Source: JACPHD01 sp964431805
GTDB lineage: Bacteria; Patescibacteriota; Patescibacteriia; Patescibacteriales; GWC2-42-12
Direction of reading: 5' to 3'
Assembly (NCBI GenBank): GCA_964431805.1
Contig: CAYSKV010000005.1
Location: 9,790-73,789, forward strand
DNA length: 64,000 nucleotides
Every line of letters begins with the position of its first letter. Positions within the stretch are counted from its first letter, which is position 1. The notes beneath the pieces were generated by a model. The model was not told the origin of the DNA and made no database searches. It saw only the letters and a program-made list of their open reading frames with translations. This document shows, one piece after another, positions 41,316 to 49,310 of this stretch. The translations under genes and the position numbers were made by a program.

Positions 41316-42737
41316 ATGCAAGTAAATCCACATATGTTTCGTGGCTACGATTTAAGAGGCGTGGCCGGCAAAGATTTAACTCCAGAAATCGTTGAACATT
41401 TAGGTAAAGCTCACGGCACTTATTTAAAACGTAATGGCATTGTTAAGGCTTTAGTAAGCCATGATTCGCGCGCTACCAGCGAAGAATATTCAACTAGCCT
41501 AATTAAAGGTTATAATTGGGCTGGCATAGATACGGTTGATATGGACTTAAATTTAGTTGGTACTTTTTATTGGGCGCAATATTTTTTAAACATAAAGGGC
41601 GGAGCTTTCGTCACGGCTTCGCATAACCCTGCCGAATATAATGGTTTTAAATTTGCCATAGATTTTTCAGAAACTATGGTTTCCGATGGTATTCAAAAAT
41701 TACGCGAGATGGTTGAGCAAGAAGATTATGAACCTGGTGAAACGCTGGGTAAAAATGAAACCAAAGATATTAGGCAAGATTATTTTAACGACATTTTAAA
41801 ACGCTTGCCACTACAAAAAAAATTCAAGGTTGTTATTGACGCCAGCTGCGCTACGGCCGGAGTGATTGCGCCAGATTTACTTAGACAAGCCGGTTGTGAA
41901 GTTATAGAAACTAACTGCGAGCTTAATTCATCTTTTCCTTTAGGCACGCCTGACCCGACTGAAAACGCAGTTGCCAAAAGATTAAGTAATAAAATAATGG
42001 AAACCGGAGCTGATTTAGGATTTTCTTATGACGCCGACGGCGACCGCATCGGCATAGTAGATAATGAAGGCGGCATAATTTGGAACGACGTTTTAGTCGC
42101 GCTTTTTGCGGTTGATGTTTTAAACGATCATCCAGGCGCAAAAATTATGTTTAACACTTTATGTTCTAAAGTAGTGGAAGACACAATTAAAAAATACAAC
42201 GGCATACCGTTTATGTGGCGTACTGGCCATTCATTTTTAAAAAAGAAAAATCAGGAAGTTAAAGCCGCTTTTATCGGCGAATTATCCGGTCATTTCTTTT
42301 TCTCTACCGATTTTTATAATCATGACGACGGTTTATATACTACCTTAAGGCTACTTTCTTATTTGTCGCGCACTAATCAAACTTTAGCTCAAGCCGTTTC
42401 GTCTTTACCTAAATATATATCTAGCCCAGAAATAAAAGTCGGTTGTGCCGATGAAATAAAAGTTAGTTTAACGGAAAATTTCGCAAAAATATTACGCGTT
42501 GATTTTCCAGATGCTGAAATCATAGATGATGAACGCGCTGGCGACGGTGTTCGCCTAGATTCGCCTGATTCAATGCTAGTTATTCGTTATTCGCAAAATG
42601 GCCCATATTTAACTATAAAATTTGAAGCTCAAACTCAGGGTAAATATGATGAATTAAAAAAATATATTAATAATCTTTTGCATAGTTCTAAAGAAGTTGA
42701 CTGGAGTTACGGAGTTAATGTTGAAAGCTTGAATTAA
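41316..42737 (+). CDS. Phosphomannomutase/phosphoglucomutase
   Basis: 473 residues, the alpha-D-phosphohexomutase fold. MFRGYDLRGVAGKDLT, the phosphoserine loop VTASHNPAEYNGFK (about 101-114), metal loop FSYDADGDRIGIVD (about 238-251), sugar loop GELSGHFFF, and C-terminal phosphate loop RYSQNGPYLTIKFEA are intact. It interconverts mannose or glucose 1- and 6-phosphates, likely feeding nucleotide sugars for surface glycans. No Shine-Dalgarno site; own transcript. Confidence 0.95.
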   Translation: MQVNPHMFRGYDLRGVAGKDLTPEIVEHLGKAHGTYLKRNGIVKALVSHDSRATSEEYSTSLIKGYNWAGIDTVDMDLNLVGTFYWAQYFLNIKGGAFVTASHNPAEYNGFKFAIDFSETMVSDGIQKLREMVEQEDYEPGETLGKNETKDIRQDYFNDILKRLPLQKKFKVVIDASCATAGVIAPDLLRQAGCEVIETNCELNSSFPLGTPDPTENAVAKRLSNKIMETGADLGFSYDADGDRIGIVDNEGGIIWNDVLVALFAVDVLNDHPGAKIMFNTLCSKVVEDTIKKYNGIPFMWRTGHSFLKKKNQEVKAAFIGELSGHFFFSTDFYNHDDGLYTTLRLLSYLSRTNQTLAQAVSSLPKYISSPEIKVGCADEIKVSLTENFAKILRVDFPDAEIIDDERAGDGVRLDSPDSMLVIRYSQNGPYLTIKFEAQTQGKYDELKKYINNLLHSSKEVDWSYGVNVESLN

Positions 42738-42748
42738 AATTTCATACA

Positions 42749-42783
42749 AAAAAACCGAGGCTACGTTACCTCGGTTTTTTATT
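42749..42783. terminator. Bidirectional terminator
   Basis: AAAAAACCGAGG/CCTCGGTTTTTT arms around CTACGTTA, between convergent genes. Confidence 0.9.
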
Positions 42784-42789
42784 TGAACT

Positions 42790-43086
42790 CTATTTTTTAA
42801 ACAAACTCAATATCTTTTTAATATCGGCTAAATCTTCTTCGGATAATTTTAATTTTATTCTATTTTGATAAAGTCGATAAGCTTCATTTTGTAGCGTTAC
42901 CGAAGAAATGCCCATACCACGATGAATCTCGCCGATATGCTTTTTAATCATGTCTAAAATTATTTTTCTATTGCCTTCGTCTAAATTTCTAAAATGATAG
43001 TTCTCCCTAACTAAACTATTTAATTTTTGTTCAAACCGATCAAAATCTTGAGTTTTAGCCGAAGCTAAAAGTTCTTGAATATCCAT
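42790..43086 (-). CDS. Conserved hypothetical helical protein
   Basis: 98 residues, wholly alpha-helical: MDIQELLASAKTQDFDRFEQ, then a region rich in Lys/Ile (GNRKIILDMIKKHIGEIHRGMG) and EEDLADIKKILSLFKK. No Cys or catalytic pattern. It follows trpS by 3 bp and should be cotranscribed. Such small proteins beside trpS occur in CPR genomes without known role. Confidence 0.75.
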   Translation of the reverse strand: MDIQELLASAKTQDFDRFEQKLNSLVRENYHFRNLDEGNRKIILDMIKKHIGEIHRGMGISSVTLQNEAYRLYQNRIKLKLSEEDLADIKKILSLFKK

Positions 43087-43089
43087 ATT

Positions 43090-44097
43090 TTAAATTTTAA
43101 TGCCTAAATTTTCTTTTGCCTTTTTTATCGTCGCTTCGGCGATCGGTCTAATTTTTTCCGCGCCATCTTTTAAAATCTGTTTAACATCATCATCTTCAAA
43201 ACTATTATATTTAATCTGAAATTCAATTAAAAAGTTTTTTACTATTTCGGCTAAATCTTTTTTAAAATCGCCGTAACCCTTGCCTTGATATTTTTTTTCT
43301 AACTCTTTAATGCTTATGTCGGATAGAAGCGAATAAATCGTCATTAAATTAGAAATCGCCGGTTTTTTCTTTTGATCAAATTTAATTTCCGAACCTGAAT
43401 CCGTAACTGCGCGCATAATTTTCTTGGCCGCGATTTCTGGCGCATCTGTTAAAGCAATATAATTAGCCGGCGAGCTAGCGCTTTTACTCATTTTCTTCGT
43501 TGGGTCATCTAAACCCATAATTCGCGCGCCTTGTTTTCTAACCGCCGCTTCAGGCACTTTAAAAACTTGGCCATAATCGCGATTGAATCGTTGCGCTAAA
43601 GTCCGAGTTAATTCAACATGTTGCACTTGATCGTCGCCGACCGGCACGGCGTCGGTATTATATAATAGAATATCGCCCGCCATTAAAACTGGGTAATCAT
43701 AAAGACCTACTCCAACCGACTCTTGATTTTTTCCAGCCTTATCTTTAAACTGTGTCATTTTATTTAAGTCCGCCATACGAGCAGTCACGCAATTTAAAAT
43801 CCAAGCTAATTCCGTATGCTCCTTAACATCTGACTGCTGAAAAATTACCGACTTCTCCGGATTAATGCCCGCGGCTAAATAAGTTTTTACTACGTCTAAA
43901 ATACGACGATTCAATTCTTCCGGGTTTTGCTTAACCGTTATGGCATGATAATCCACCACGCAAAAAATACAACTATTCTGGTTCTGCATTTCCACCCATT
44001 GCTCTAACGCGCCTAAATAATTTCCTAAATGCAAAACTCCCGAAGGTTGAACTCCAGAAAAAATGATTTTTTTGTTATCTTTTGTTTGTGATTTCAT
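43090..44097 (-). CDS. trpS: Tryptophanyl-tRNA synthetase
   Basis: 335 residues, class Ic synthetase. HIGH-type motif GVLHLGNYLGALEQW (about 17-31), QSDVKEHTELAWILNC, MGDI/MAGDILLYNTDAVPVGDDQVQHVELTR, and the KMSKS loop KKMSKSAS (about 200-207). It charges tRNA-Trp. A promoter sits so close that transcription should begin at the ATG. A TrpB-like gene lies just upstream on the same strand, separated by a terminator-like hairpin. Confidence 0.97.
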   Translation of the reverse strand: MKSQTKDNKKIIFSGVQPSGVLHLGNYLGALEQWVEMQNQNSCIFCVVDYHAITVKQNPEELNRRILDVVKTYLAAGINPEKSVIFQQSDVKEHTELAWILNCVTARMADLNKMTQFKDKAGKNQESVGVGLYDYPVLMAGDILLYNTDAVPVGDDQVQHVELTRTLAQRFNRDYGQVFKVPEAAVRKQGARIMGLDDPTKKMSKSASSPANYIALTDAPEIAAKKIMRAVTDSGSEIKFDQKKKPAISNLMTIYSLLSDISIKELEKKYQGKGYGDFKKDLAEIVKNFLIEFQIKYNSFEDDDVKQILKDGAEKIRPIAEATIKKAKENLGIKI

Positions 44098-44103
44098 ACT
44101 TTA

Positions 44104-44132
44104 ATTGTATATTTAATCAAAATAATTGTAAA
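44104..44132 (-). promoter_or_regulatory. trpS promoter (leaderless mRNA predicted)
   Basis: Minus strand TTTACA (44132-44127), 17-base spacer, TACAAT (44109-44104). The expected start, seven bases downstream, coincides with the ATG at 44097. Confidence 0.7.
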
Positions 44133-44166
44133 GAAGCGGGGCAAATGAATTTGCCCCGCTATTTTT
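44131..44166. terminator. Hairpin after the TrpB-like gene
   Basis: Eleven-base-pair stem AGCGGGGCAAA/TTTGCCCCGCT with loop TGAA; only a weak T tract on the minus strand, a better one on the plus strand. Confidence 0.7.
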
Positions 44167-45458
44167 TACATTTTTCCGTCTAAATAATTTTCGTATGCCG
44201 CCATGTCAAAATGTCCATGCCCAGATAAATTAAATAAAATAACTTTACTCTCACCGGACAAACGACATTTTTCCGCTTCATCAAAAACCGCTTTAATAGC
44301 ATGAGCTGATTCTGGCGCTGGAATAATTCCTTGACTTCTCGCAAATTTGACCGCCGCTTCAAAAATCTCTTTTTGACCATAAGCTACAGCTTCAACTAAA
44401 CCTTCGTCTTTGAGTAAACTTACTAATGGCGCGGCGCCATGATATCTTAAGCCACCAGCATGAATAGACGGCGGGACAAATTCATACCCCATAGTATACA
44501 TTTTTATAAGAGGAGTTAAACCAGCGATATCCCCGAAATCATATTTATACTCACCTTTAGTAAGAGACGGACACGATGTTGGCTCGGCCGCTAAAACCCG
44601 CAAATTTTTCTTTTTGCCTTTTAACTTGTCGCGCAAAAATGGAAAAGCAATACCAGCTAAATTACTGCCACCGCCATGGCAACCAATAATTATATCCGGA
44701 TAATCGCCGGCGATTTCCATTTGTTTTATAGCTTCTTGCCCGATAATAGTTTGATGATGTAAGACGTGATTTAAAACCGAACCTAAGGCGTATTTAGTAT
44801 CATCATGTTTGGCCGCGTCTTCAACCGCTTCGGCAATCGCCATACCTAAACTCCCGGAAGTATCCGGTTGTTCGGCTAAAATTTTCTTGCCGGCCTCGGT
44901 AAGATTAGACGGACTGGCAATACAATCGGCCCCATAAGTTCTCATCATTATTTTACGATACGGTTTTTGTTCATAACTTGATTTAACCATATAAACGGTT
45001 AAACCTAAACCAAAATAATTACAAGCAAAACCTAAAGCCGAGCCCCATTGGCCAGCGCCGGTTTCGGTAGTTAATCTTTTTACGCCGGCTTGTTTATTGT
45101 AATAAGCTTGCGGTAAAGCCGTATTTAATTTATGGCTGCCGACCGGACTAACGCCTTCATATTTATAATATATTTTAGCTGGTGTCTTTAATTCTTTTTC
45201 TAATCTAGTCGCGCGAATTAACGGGCTTGGTCGATATATTGTATAAGCCTTTCTAACTTCTTCCGGAATTTCTATCATGCTTTCGCCCGACATTTCCTGC
45301 TTAATTAATTCCATCGGAAACAGCGGCGCTAAATCTTCTGGCTTTAATGGCTCTTTTGTTCCTGGATGAAGCGGCGGATCTAGCGGTCGCGGTAAATCCG
45401 GAATAATATTATAATAATGTGTTGGCATGTCTTTTTGATCTAAAAATATCATTGGCAT
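44166..45458 (-). CDS. TrpB2-type tryptophan synthase beta chain
   Basis: 430 residues, longer than TrpB1 and with the TrpB2 N-terminus (IPDLPRPLDPPLHPGTKEPLKPEDL). PLP lysine in GSHKLNTALPQAYY (about residue 115), TETGAGQWGSALG, phosphate-binding GCHGGGSNLAG, and the C-terminal serine loop VILFNLSGHGHFD. TrpB2 joins serine and indole to tryptophan and need not bind TrpA; no trpA or other trp genes are seen, so it may salvage indole. It precedes trpS on the same strand. Confidence 0.93.
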   Translation of the reverse strand: MPMIFLDQKDMPTHYYNIIPDLPRPLDPPLHPGTKEPLKPEDLAPLFPMELIKQEMSGESMIEIPEEVRKAYTIYRPSPLIRATRLEKELKTPAKIYYKYEGVSPVGSHKLNTALPQAYYNKQAGVKRLTTETGAGQWGSALGFACNYFGLGLTVYMVKSSYEQKPYRKIMMRTYGADCIASPSNLTEAGKKILAEQPDTSGSLGMAIAEAVEDAAKHDDTKYALGSVLNHVLHHQTIIGQEAIKQMEIAGDYPDIIIGCHGGGSNLAGIAFPFLRDKLKGKKKNLRVLAAEPTSCPSLTKGEYKYDFGDIAGLTPLIKMYTMGYEFVPPSIHAGGLRYHGAAPLVSLLKDEGLVEAVAYGQKEIFEAAVKFARSQGIIPAPESAHAIKAVFDEAEKCRLSGESKVILFNLSGHGHFDMAAYENYLDGKM

Positions 45459-45496
45459 AAAATTTATATTTAAATTAATAATAAAATAATCTTGTC

Positions 45497-45518
45497 ATTG
45501 CGGCCCCCGAGCCGCAAT
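45497..45518. repeat. Short palindromic repeat unit
   Basis: ATTGCGGC/GCCGCAAT arms within TGTCATTGCGG...CCGCAATCCA, the same class of GTCATTGC palindrome as at 25457. Confidence 0.65.
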
Positions 45519-45593
45519 CCATTTCCATAATTAAGCTTCGCCAGAATTCCCTACTTTTGTTTTTAAAATAAAATTTTTTCATATTTTTTTGTC

Positions 45594-45614
45594 ATTCCGG
45601 GCTCGACCCGGAAT
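45594..45614. repeat. Short palindromic repeat unit
   Basis: ATTCCGGG-CTCGA-CCCGGAAT within GTCATT...AATCCA, a second 'GTCATT(C/G)C' palindrome about 100 bp from the first. Confidence 0.65.
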
Positions 45615-45654
45615 CCACTACCTTTATTATATAAATTTATTAATTTTAGAATTG

Positions 45655-45703
45655 GCGGGAAACGAAACAAAATATAATTTCGTTTCCCGCGTTTTGCCTT
45701 TTT
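45655..45703 (+). terminator. Long hairpin beyond the 66-aa gene
   Basis: Perfect 13-bp stem GCGGGAAACGAAA/TTTCGTTTCCCGC (45655-45667 with 45678-45690). A T-rich tract follows only on the plus strand, although the nearest gene ends from the other side, so it may stabilise the minus-strand 3' end. Confidence 0.55.
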
Positions 45704-45902
45704 AGTCTTGCCAAAGGCAGTCGGCACGGCGGATGCCTACCACTGGCATTTTCCAGATACTATCAGCTTTTTTTAATTCAGCTAGCAGGCTCTTTTCTTG
45801 TTCGCGAGTTATTAATCCATCATTTTTAGCCGTCCTTATGTCCTTTGATGTTAAATCTTCAACCAGTATTTTTACCTTGTCCGCAATTTCCGATAATTTC
45901 AT
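45702..45902 (-). CDS. Small protein, second gene after T-box-like leader (66 aa)
   Basis: ATG with AAGGAG eight bases upstream. Sequence MKLSEIADKVKILVEDLTSK is followed by DIRTAKNDGLITREQEKSLLAELKKAD and an end with two Trp and one Cys (SIWKMPVVGIRRADCLWQD). Helical and soluble; no domain recognised. It starts 12 bp after the stop of the Cys-motif protein, so both depend on the same leader. Confidence 0.7.
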   Translation of the reverse strand: MKLSEIADKVKILVEDLTSKDIRTAKNDGLITREQEKSLLAELKKADSIWKMPVVGIRRADCLWQD

Positions 45903-45914
45903 CTTTTATTCTCC

Positions 45915-46109
45915 TTATCTGTGATATGTTGAGTTAAAACCACTTAAACTAGAACCACAACCGCGCGGACATTTTGCTTCTGCGCCAAATCCTACGCCTA
46001 TAGTTTTTGCGCTACCGCAAAAACCGCATTTGTCATTGCTATTACCAAAAATTAAAACATCATCATCTTTTATTTCTTTTTTATCATCCTTCTTTAAATC
46101 AGCTGACAT
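45915..46109 (-). CDS. Small Cys-motif protein behind T-box-like leader (64 aa)
   Basis: Start at ATG 46109, because GGAGGG (46123-46118) lies eight bases upstream; longer in-frame starts lie inside the leader. Acidic/basic N-terminus (SADLKKDDKKEIKDDD), then KCGFCGSAKTIGVGFG and AEAKCPRGCGSS, i.e. two CxxC/CxxxC pairs of a likely zinc site, and a His-Arg end. No family recognised. First gene after a leader with terminator/antiterminator features. Confidence 0.72.
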   Translation of the reverse strand: MSADLKKDDKKEIKDDDVLIFGNSNDKCGFCGSAKTIGVGFGAEAKCPRGCGSSLSGFNSTYHR

Positions 46110-46154
46110 AATTTTTCCCTCCATATTTTTTTTATAAAGATCGTTTTGGAAAAC

Positions 46155-46233
46155 AAAAAAGCTTCCCATCTCTTAAACATAGCTAAACTATGCTTAAGGG
46201 ACGGAAAGCCTTGCTTTTCGTGTTGCCACCCTT
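46155..46233 (-). promoter_or_regulatory. T-box-like antiterminator/terminator
   Basis: On the minus strand AAGGGTGGCAACACG (46233-46219) and the T-box sequence CGTCCCTT (46203-46196) match the conserved antiterminator of T-box riboswitches. CGTCCC also forms the 5' side of a terminator stem (46209-46198 with 46172-46161) followed by TTTTTT. Charged-tRNA sensing is inferred; stem I and specifier codon could not be assigned. Confidence 0.6.
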
Positions 46234-46243
46234 ATTCCGAAAA

Positions 46244-46265
46244 CAAAAAAACGCTTTTGAGCGTT
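46244..46265 (-). terminator. Upstream terminator hairpin in the same leader
   Basis: AACGCT-CAAA-AGCGTT followed by TTTTTG on the minus strand. It lies before the T-box-like unit; a GGGTGG sequence 90 nt further upstream raises the possibility of two regulatory units in tandem. Confidence 0.65.
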
Positions 46266-46426
46266 CTATTTTCGCTCATCGACTCATGCTTCGTTTTTAA
46301 CGAAAGACATCGATTATCCTATGATTACGGAGGAAACCGAGTTAACACTAACGCATTAACCACCCTTTAAGTTCAGGCCCAATCCCAGCGTATCGCCGGG
46401 ACCCGAACGGGTTTTACAATTTGTTT

Positions 46427-46483
46427 ACCCCTGTTAAATCCGCGAAGCGGAAATTTGCCAAAGGCCAATTTATTTAACGGGGT
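46427..46483. repeat. Three-way-junction repeat, copy 1
   Basis: Outer stem ACCCC(T)GTTAAAT/ATTTAACGGGGT, inner hairpins CCGC-GAA-GCGG and AAATTTGCC/GGCCAATTT. On the minus strand it begins the T-box-like leader; the order of hairpins there equals that in copy 3 at 63007. Confidence 0.75.
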
Positions 46484-46497
46484 GAAGTTCTAAAATC

Positions 46498-46525
46498 AGT
46501 ATAGCAAAAATAATTAATTTGTCAA
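46498..46525 (-). promoter_or_regulatory. Promoter of the T-box-like leader
   Basis: Minus strand TTGACA (46525-46520), 16-base spacer, TATACT (46503-46498). The -35 box lies inside the 3' end of tsaD; the leader to the first ATG is about 380 nt. Confidence 0.78.
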
Positions 46526-47533
46526 TTCCTGATTCGAATCAGCTTTTAATTTTTGCCACGGCGTAAACTTTTTTCTTTTAGCGCTAAAATATCCGGCCGT
46601 AGCGATCATAGCTGCGTTGTCCGTACAATATTTAAATTCAGGAATAATTAATTTAGTATTAATTAATTTATTTTTTACCGCTGTTTCAAGTTGGCTTCTT
46701 AATTCAACGTTCGCCGCTACACCACCCGATAACATAATATTTTTACAATTATATTTTATAGCCGCTTTAATAGTTTTATGAACTAAAACTTCAGCTACGG
46801 CTTTTTGAAATTCATAAGCATACTCGGAAATTTTCTTTTTATAATTTTTATCTTTTTGTATTTCGTATAACAACGCTGTTTTCAATCCAGAAAAAGAAAA
46901 ATCAAAATCACCGGAATTAAGCATCGGTCTTGGTAATTTATTAATTAGTAATTTGTAATTTGTAATTTGTAATTTTGCCGCGCTAGCGGCGATTTCCGGT
47001 CCTCCTGGATATCCTAAATTAAGTAATTGCGACGCTTTATCAAAAGCTTCGCCGGCTGCATCATCTCTAGTTTCGCCTAATAATTTATATTTACCATGCG
47101 CGGTCATTAAAATTAACATAGTATGACCCCCGGATACTGTTAAAATTAACGCCGGAAATTTCGACTTACTATTTATAAAATTGGCGTAAATATGTCCTTC
47201 AATATGATTAATAGCTATGACCGGCAAGCTCCAAGCATAGGCTAAAGTTTTAGCCGTTTCCACTCCGACGAGTAATGACGTAATTAATCCCGGCCCAGTC
47301 GTCACGGCAATCGCATCAATTTTATTTACGCCTCTAAGCGCTTCGTTAACTACCGGCAAAATATTTAAAACATGTTCGCGCGCCGCCACCTCTGGCACCA
47401 CGCCGCCATATTTTTTGTGTATTTCGATTTGTGAAGAAACCACATTTGATAAAACCTTAACTTTATCACCCATACCGCAAACGACCGAGGCCGCGGTTTC
47501 ATCGCACGAGGTTTCAATGCCTAATATATTCAT
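46514..47533 (-). CDS. tsaD: tRNA threonylcarbamoyladenosine synthase TsaD
   Basis: 339 residues. MNILGIETSCDETAASVV, KKYGGVVPEVAAREH, NHIEGHIYANF (metal-binding HxxxH), LTVSGGHTML, GEAFDKASQLLNLGYPGG, FSFSGLKTALL and LSGGVAANVELR are all TsaD/Kae1 hallmarks. It transfers threonylcarbamoyl to A37 of ANN-reading tRNAs with TsaB/TsaE. A -10 box TAAGAT ten bases before the ATG (with TTGTTT 17 bases further up) predicts an almost leaderless mRNA. Confidence 0.97.
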   Translation of the reverse strand: MNILGIETSCDETAASVVCGMGDKVKVLSNVVSSQIEIHKKYGGVVPEVAAREHVLNILPVVNEALRGVNKIDAIAVTTGPGLITSLLVGVETAKTLAYAWSLPVIAINHIEGHIYANFINSKSKFPALILTVSGGHTMLILMTAHGKYKLLGETRDDAAGEAFDKASQLLNLGYPGGPEIAASAAKLQITNYKLLINKLPRPMLNSGDFDFSFSGLKTALLYEIQKDKNYKKKISEYAYEFQKAVAEVLVHKTIKAAIKYNCKNIMLSGGVAANVELRSQLETAVKNKLINTKLIIPEFKYCTDNAAMIATAGYFSAKRKKFTPWQKLKADSNQELTN

Positions 47534-47613
47534 AAAATTTATCTTATCTAATAACCCTTAAAAAAACAAGCTGACTTTACAAAATTCTCTTAAAAGTGCA
47601 AAATATAAGGGAC

Positions 47614-47642
47614 TTACAAAATAATTAATAACCGGCTATAAT
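47614..47642 (+). promoter_or_regulatory. Promoter of the thioredoxin-like gene (leaderless)
   Basis: TTACAA (47614-47619), 17-base spacer, perfect TATAAT (47637-47642), with ATG seven bases on at 47649. Confidence 0.65.
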
Positions 47643-47648
47643 ATAATT

Positions 47649-48053
47649 ATGTATAAAAAAGTCATAATTCCTACAATTTTATTCATCGCTGTTTTTGCTT
47701 TTTCATTTTTTGCGCTTTCAGGAGAAGGTAGTAAAAATAAACCAACAACAAACGAGCCAACCGGCCAACAAAATCAGGCGGTAAGCCAGATTATTCTTTT
47801 TTATGGCGACGGCTGCCCGCATTGTAAAATCGTAGAAGAATATATTGAAAAAAATAAAACCAAAGAAAAACTTTCTTTCGCTCAAAAAGAAGTTTATTAT
47901 AATAAAACTAACGCTAACGAGCTTGTAGAAAAAGCAAAAATTTGCGGTTTACCGACCGATTCAATCGGCGTGCCATTTCTGTTTGATGAAAAAAAATGTT
48001 ATATCGGCGATCAAGATATTATAAATTTTTTCAAACAAAAAACTAATGAATAA
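47649..48053 (+). CDS. Membrane-anchored thioredoxin/glutaredoxin-like protein
   Basis: 134 residues. N-terminal membrane anchor (about 4-24), a Gly/Thr/Asn/Gln linker, then a thioredoxin-fold domain: IILFYGDGCPHCKIVEEYIEKN with the active-site CPHC (about 57-60), and GVPFLFDEKKCYIGDQDIINFFKQK, including the cis-proline (GVP). A third Cys (KICGLP) is near. An exported thiol-disulfide exchange role is likely. It overlaps the next gene by 8 bp; that gene encodes a membrane protein with CPIC. Confidence 0.88.
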   Translation: MYKKVIIPTILFIAVFAFSFFALSGEGSKNKPTTNEPTGQQNQAVSQIILFYGDGCPHCKIVEEYIEKNKTKEKLSFAQKEVYYNKTNANELVEKAKICGLPTDSIGVPFLFDEKKCYIGDQDIINFFKQKTNE

Positions 48054-48573
48054 CAAAAAATTATCAATTTATATTTTTTCTTTTTTAGCAATTAGTTTTC
48101 TCTTTGCTAAAAAAGCTTTAGCGGTTTGTCCCATTTGTACGATCGCGGTTGGCGCTGGCCTTGGTCTTTCCCGCTGGTTAGGAATTAACGATACCATAAC
48201 CGGCCTATGGATTGGCGGACTTATCGTTTCCATGATTGTCTGGACCGAAAGTTGGCTTGATAAAAAAAATATTCGCTTTAAAGGCAGAATTTTTGTGGAC
48301 ATACTAGTCTATTATCTTTTTACTATTATTCCACTTTATTATACTGGCATCATCGGCAATCCATTAAATACTTTATGCGCTTGTGGAATAGATAAATTAC
48401 TTTTTGGCATTGTTGCTGGCAGCTCGGCTTTCTGGTTCGGAGCTAGTTGGTATTTTTTTCTTAAAGAAAAAAATAATGGACGCGCTCACTTTCCTTTTCA
48501 AAAAGTTGTTATGCCAATTACGCCGATTATTATTTTAAGTATAATTTTTTATTTTTTAACTTCACCCCGTTAA
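48046..48573 (+). CDS. Polytopic membrane protein with CPIC motif
   Basis: 175 residues. Signal-like first segment (YIFSFLAISFLFAKKALA) ending before VCPICTIAVGAGLGLSRWLG, then about four membrane helices; a second Cys pair CAC lies near residue 110. Coupled to the thioredoxin-like gene by an 8-bp overlap, it may be a membrane partner passing electrons, in the way DsbD/CcdA works, though no CcdA homology is evident. The stop codon is formed by the first bases of a repeat element (see 48565). Confidence 0.78.
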   Translation: MNNKKLSIYIFSFLAISFLFAKKALAVCPICTIAVGAGLGLSRWLGINDTITGLWIGGLIVSMIVWTESWLDKKNIRFKGRIFVDILVYYLFTIIPLYYTGIIGNPLNTLCACGIDKLLFGIVAGSSAFWFGASWYFFLKEKNNGRAHFPFQKVVMPITPIIILSIIFYFLTSPR

Positions 48574-48696
48574 ATAATTTGTTTAAACAAATTAAGGCTT
48601 GGATAATTGGCGAGATAATTATATTATTAATAAATTGAATATTATTTAAAAAATTTTATATAATCAAAATAAAAAATCAAGCCTTATTTAACGGGG
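48565..48696. repeat. Three-way-junction repeat, copy 2
   Basis: Left arm CCCCGTTAAAT (48565-48575) and AAGGCTTG (48594-48601) pair perfectly with CAAGCCTT and ATTTAACGGGG (48678-48696). The bulge between them is the perfect palindrome AATTTGTTTAAACAAATT. The flank ACTTCACCCCGTTAAATAA is shared with copy 1. Confidence 0.78.
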
Positions 48697-48713
48697 CAAG
48701 TAACTTTAAAAAT

Positions 48714-49250
48714 ATGGATAACCAAAATCCGATAAAAAATATTAATGAATTTATTCAAAAAGTAGATACGATGAAAAAAGAAAATAAATTAGACCTTTCT
48801 TCTGATCAAGATTTATCCATCGCCATTATGAATTTAGTTAGTATTGAAGAACATTTCTTTTTTACTGGCGGCAAATTAGAAAAAACAGGCTACTACGATA
48901 TGATAAAAGATGTTAGGGAAATGAGAAAAGAACTGATGTTAAAAATAGTGAAAGAACCGGAAGGTGAAGTCTGGTGCATTTCAAAGCATTTACTCGCCGC
49001 TTCTATGCGCTTAATGGAAGTTGGGACAAAACAACTTGGCATAGGCAGAAAAGATGAAGCCTACAATCTTTTTGATAAAGCCTTTAATCTTTATTCTCTA
49101 TTTTGGGGGCTTAATATGAAACTTTTAAATGTCGGCGATATAAAAAAAATTGATGATGGAGCGGTAAATAAACATGACACTGAAAAAAAAGGTTTAATGG
49201 GAAAACTTGGTGAACTGGTAAAAAAAGCGATTGATTGCTGTATTGAATAA
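48714..49250 (+). CDS. Conserved hypothetical helical protein
   Basis: 178 residues, all helical: DLSIAIMNLVSIEEHFFFTGGKLEKTGYYDMIKDVREMRKELM, CISKHLLAASMRLMEVGTKQLGIGRKDEAYNLFDKAFNLYSLFWGLN and a short end KAIDCCIE. The middle resembles a TPR-like helical pair. No family recognised; widely similar small proteins occur in CPR genomes. It has no Shine-Dalgarno site and sits directly after the large repeat element. A hairpin terminator follows (about 49267-49300). Confidence 0.72.
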   Translation: MDNQNPIKNINEFIQKVDTMKKENKLDLSSDQDLSIAIMNLVSIEEHFFFTGGKLEKTGYYDMIKDVREMRKELMLKIVKEPEGEVWCISKHLLAASMRLMEVGTKQLGIGRKDEAYNLFDKAFNLYSLFWGLNMKLLNVGDIKKIDDGAVNKHDTEKKGLMGKLGELVKKAIDCCIE

Positions 49251-49266
49251 TTTTTAAAAATTATAT

Positions 49267-49303
49267 AAAAAAACTCTGGTTTAAAGCCAGAGTTTTTATT
49301 TTT
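49267..49303. terminator. Bidirectional terminator
   Basis: AAAAAAACTCTGG/CCAGAGTTTTTATT arms around TTTAAAG, between convergent genes. Confidence 0.9.
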
Positions 49304-49310
49304 ATTATCT

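Noticed and set aside
46110..46492. RNase P RNA, tmRNA or SRP RNA
   Set aside because: None of their conserved core sequences is present on either strand; terminator and T-box-like sequences explain the region better.
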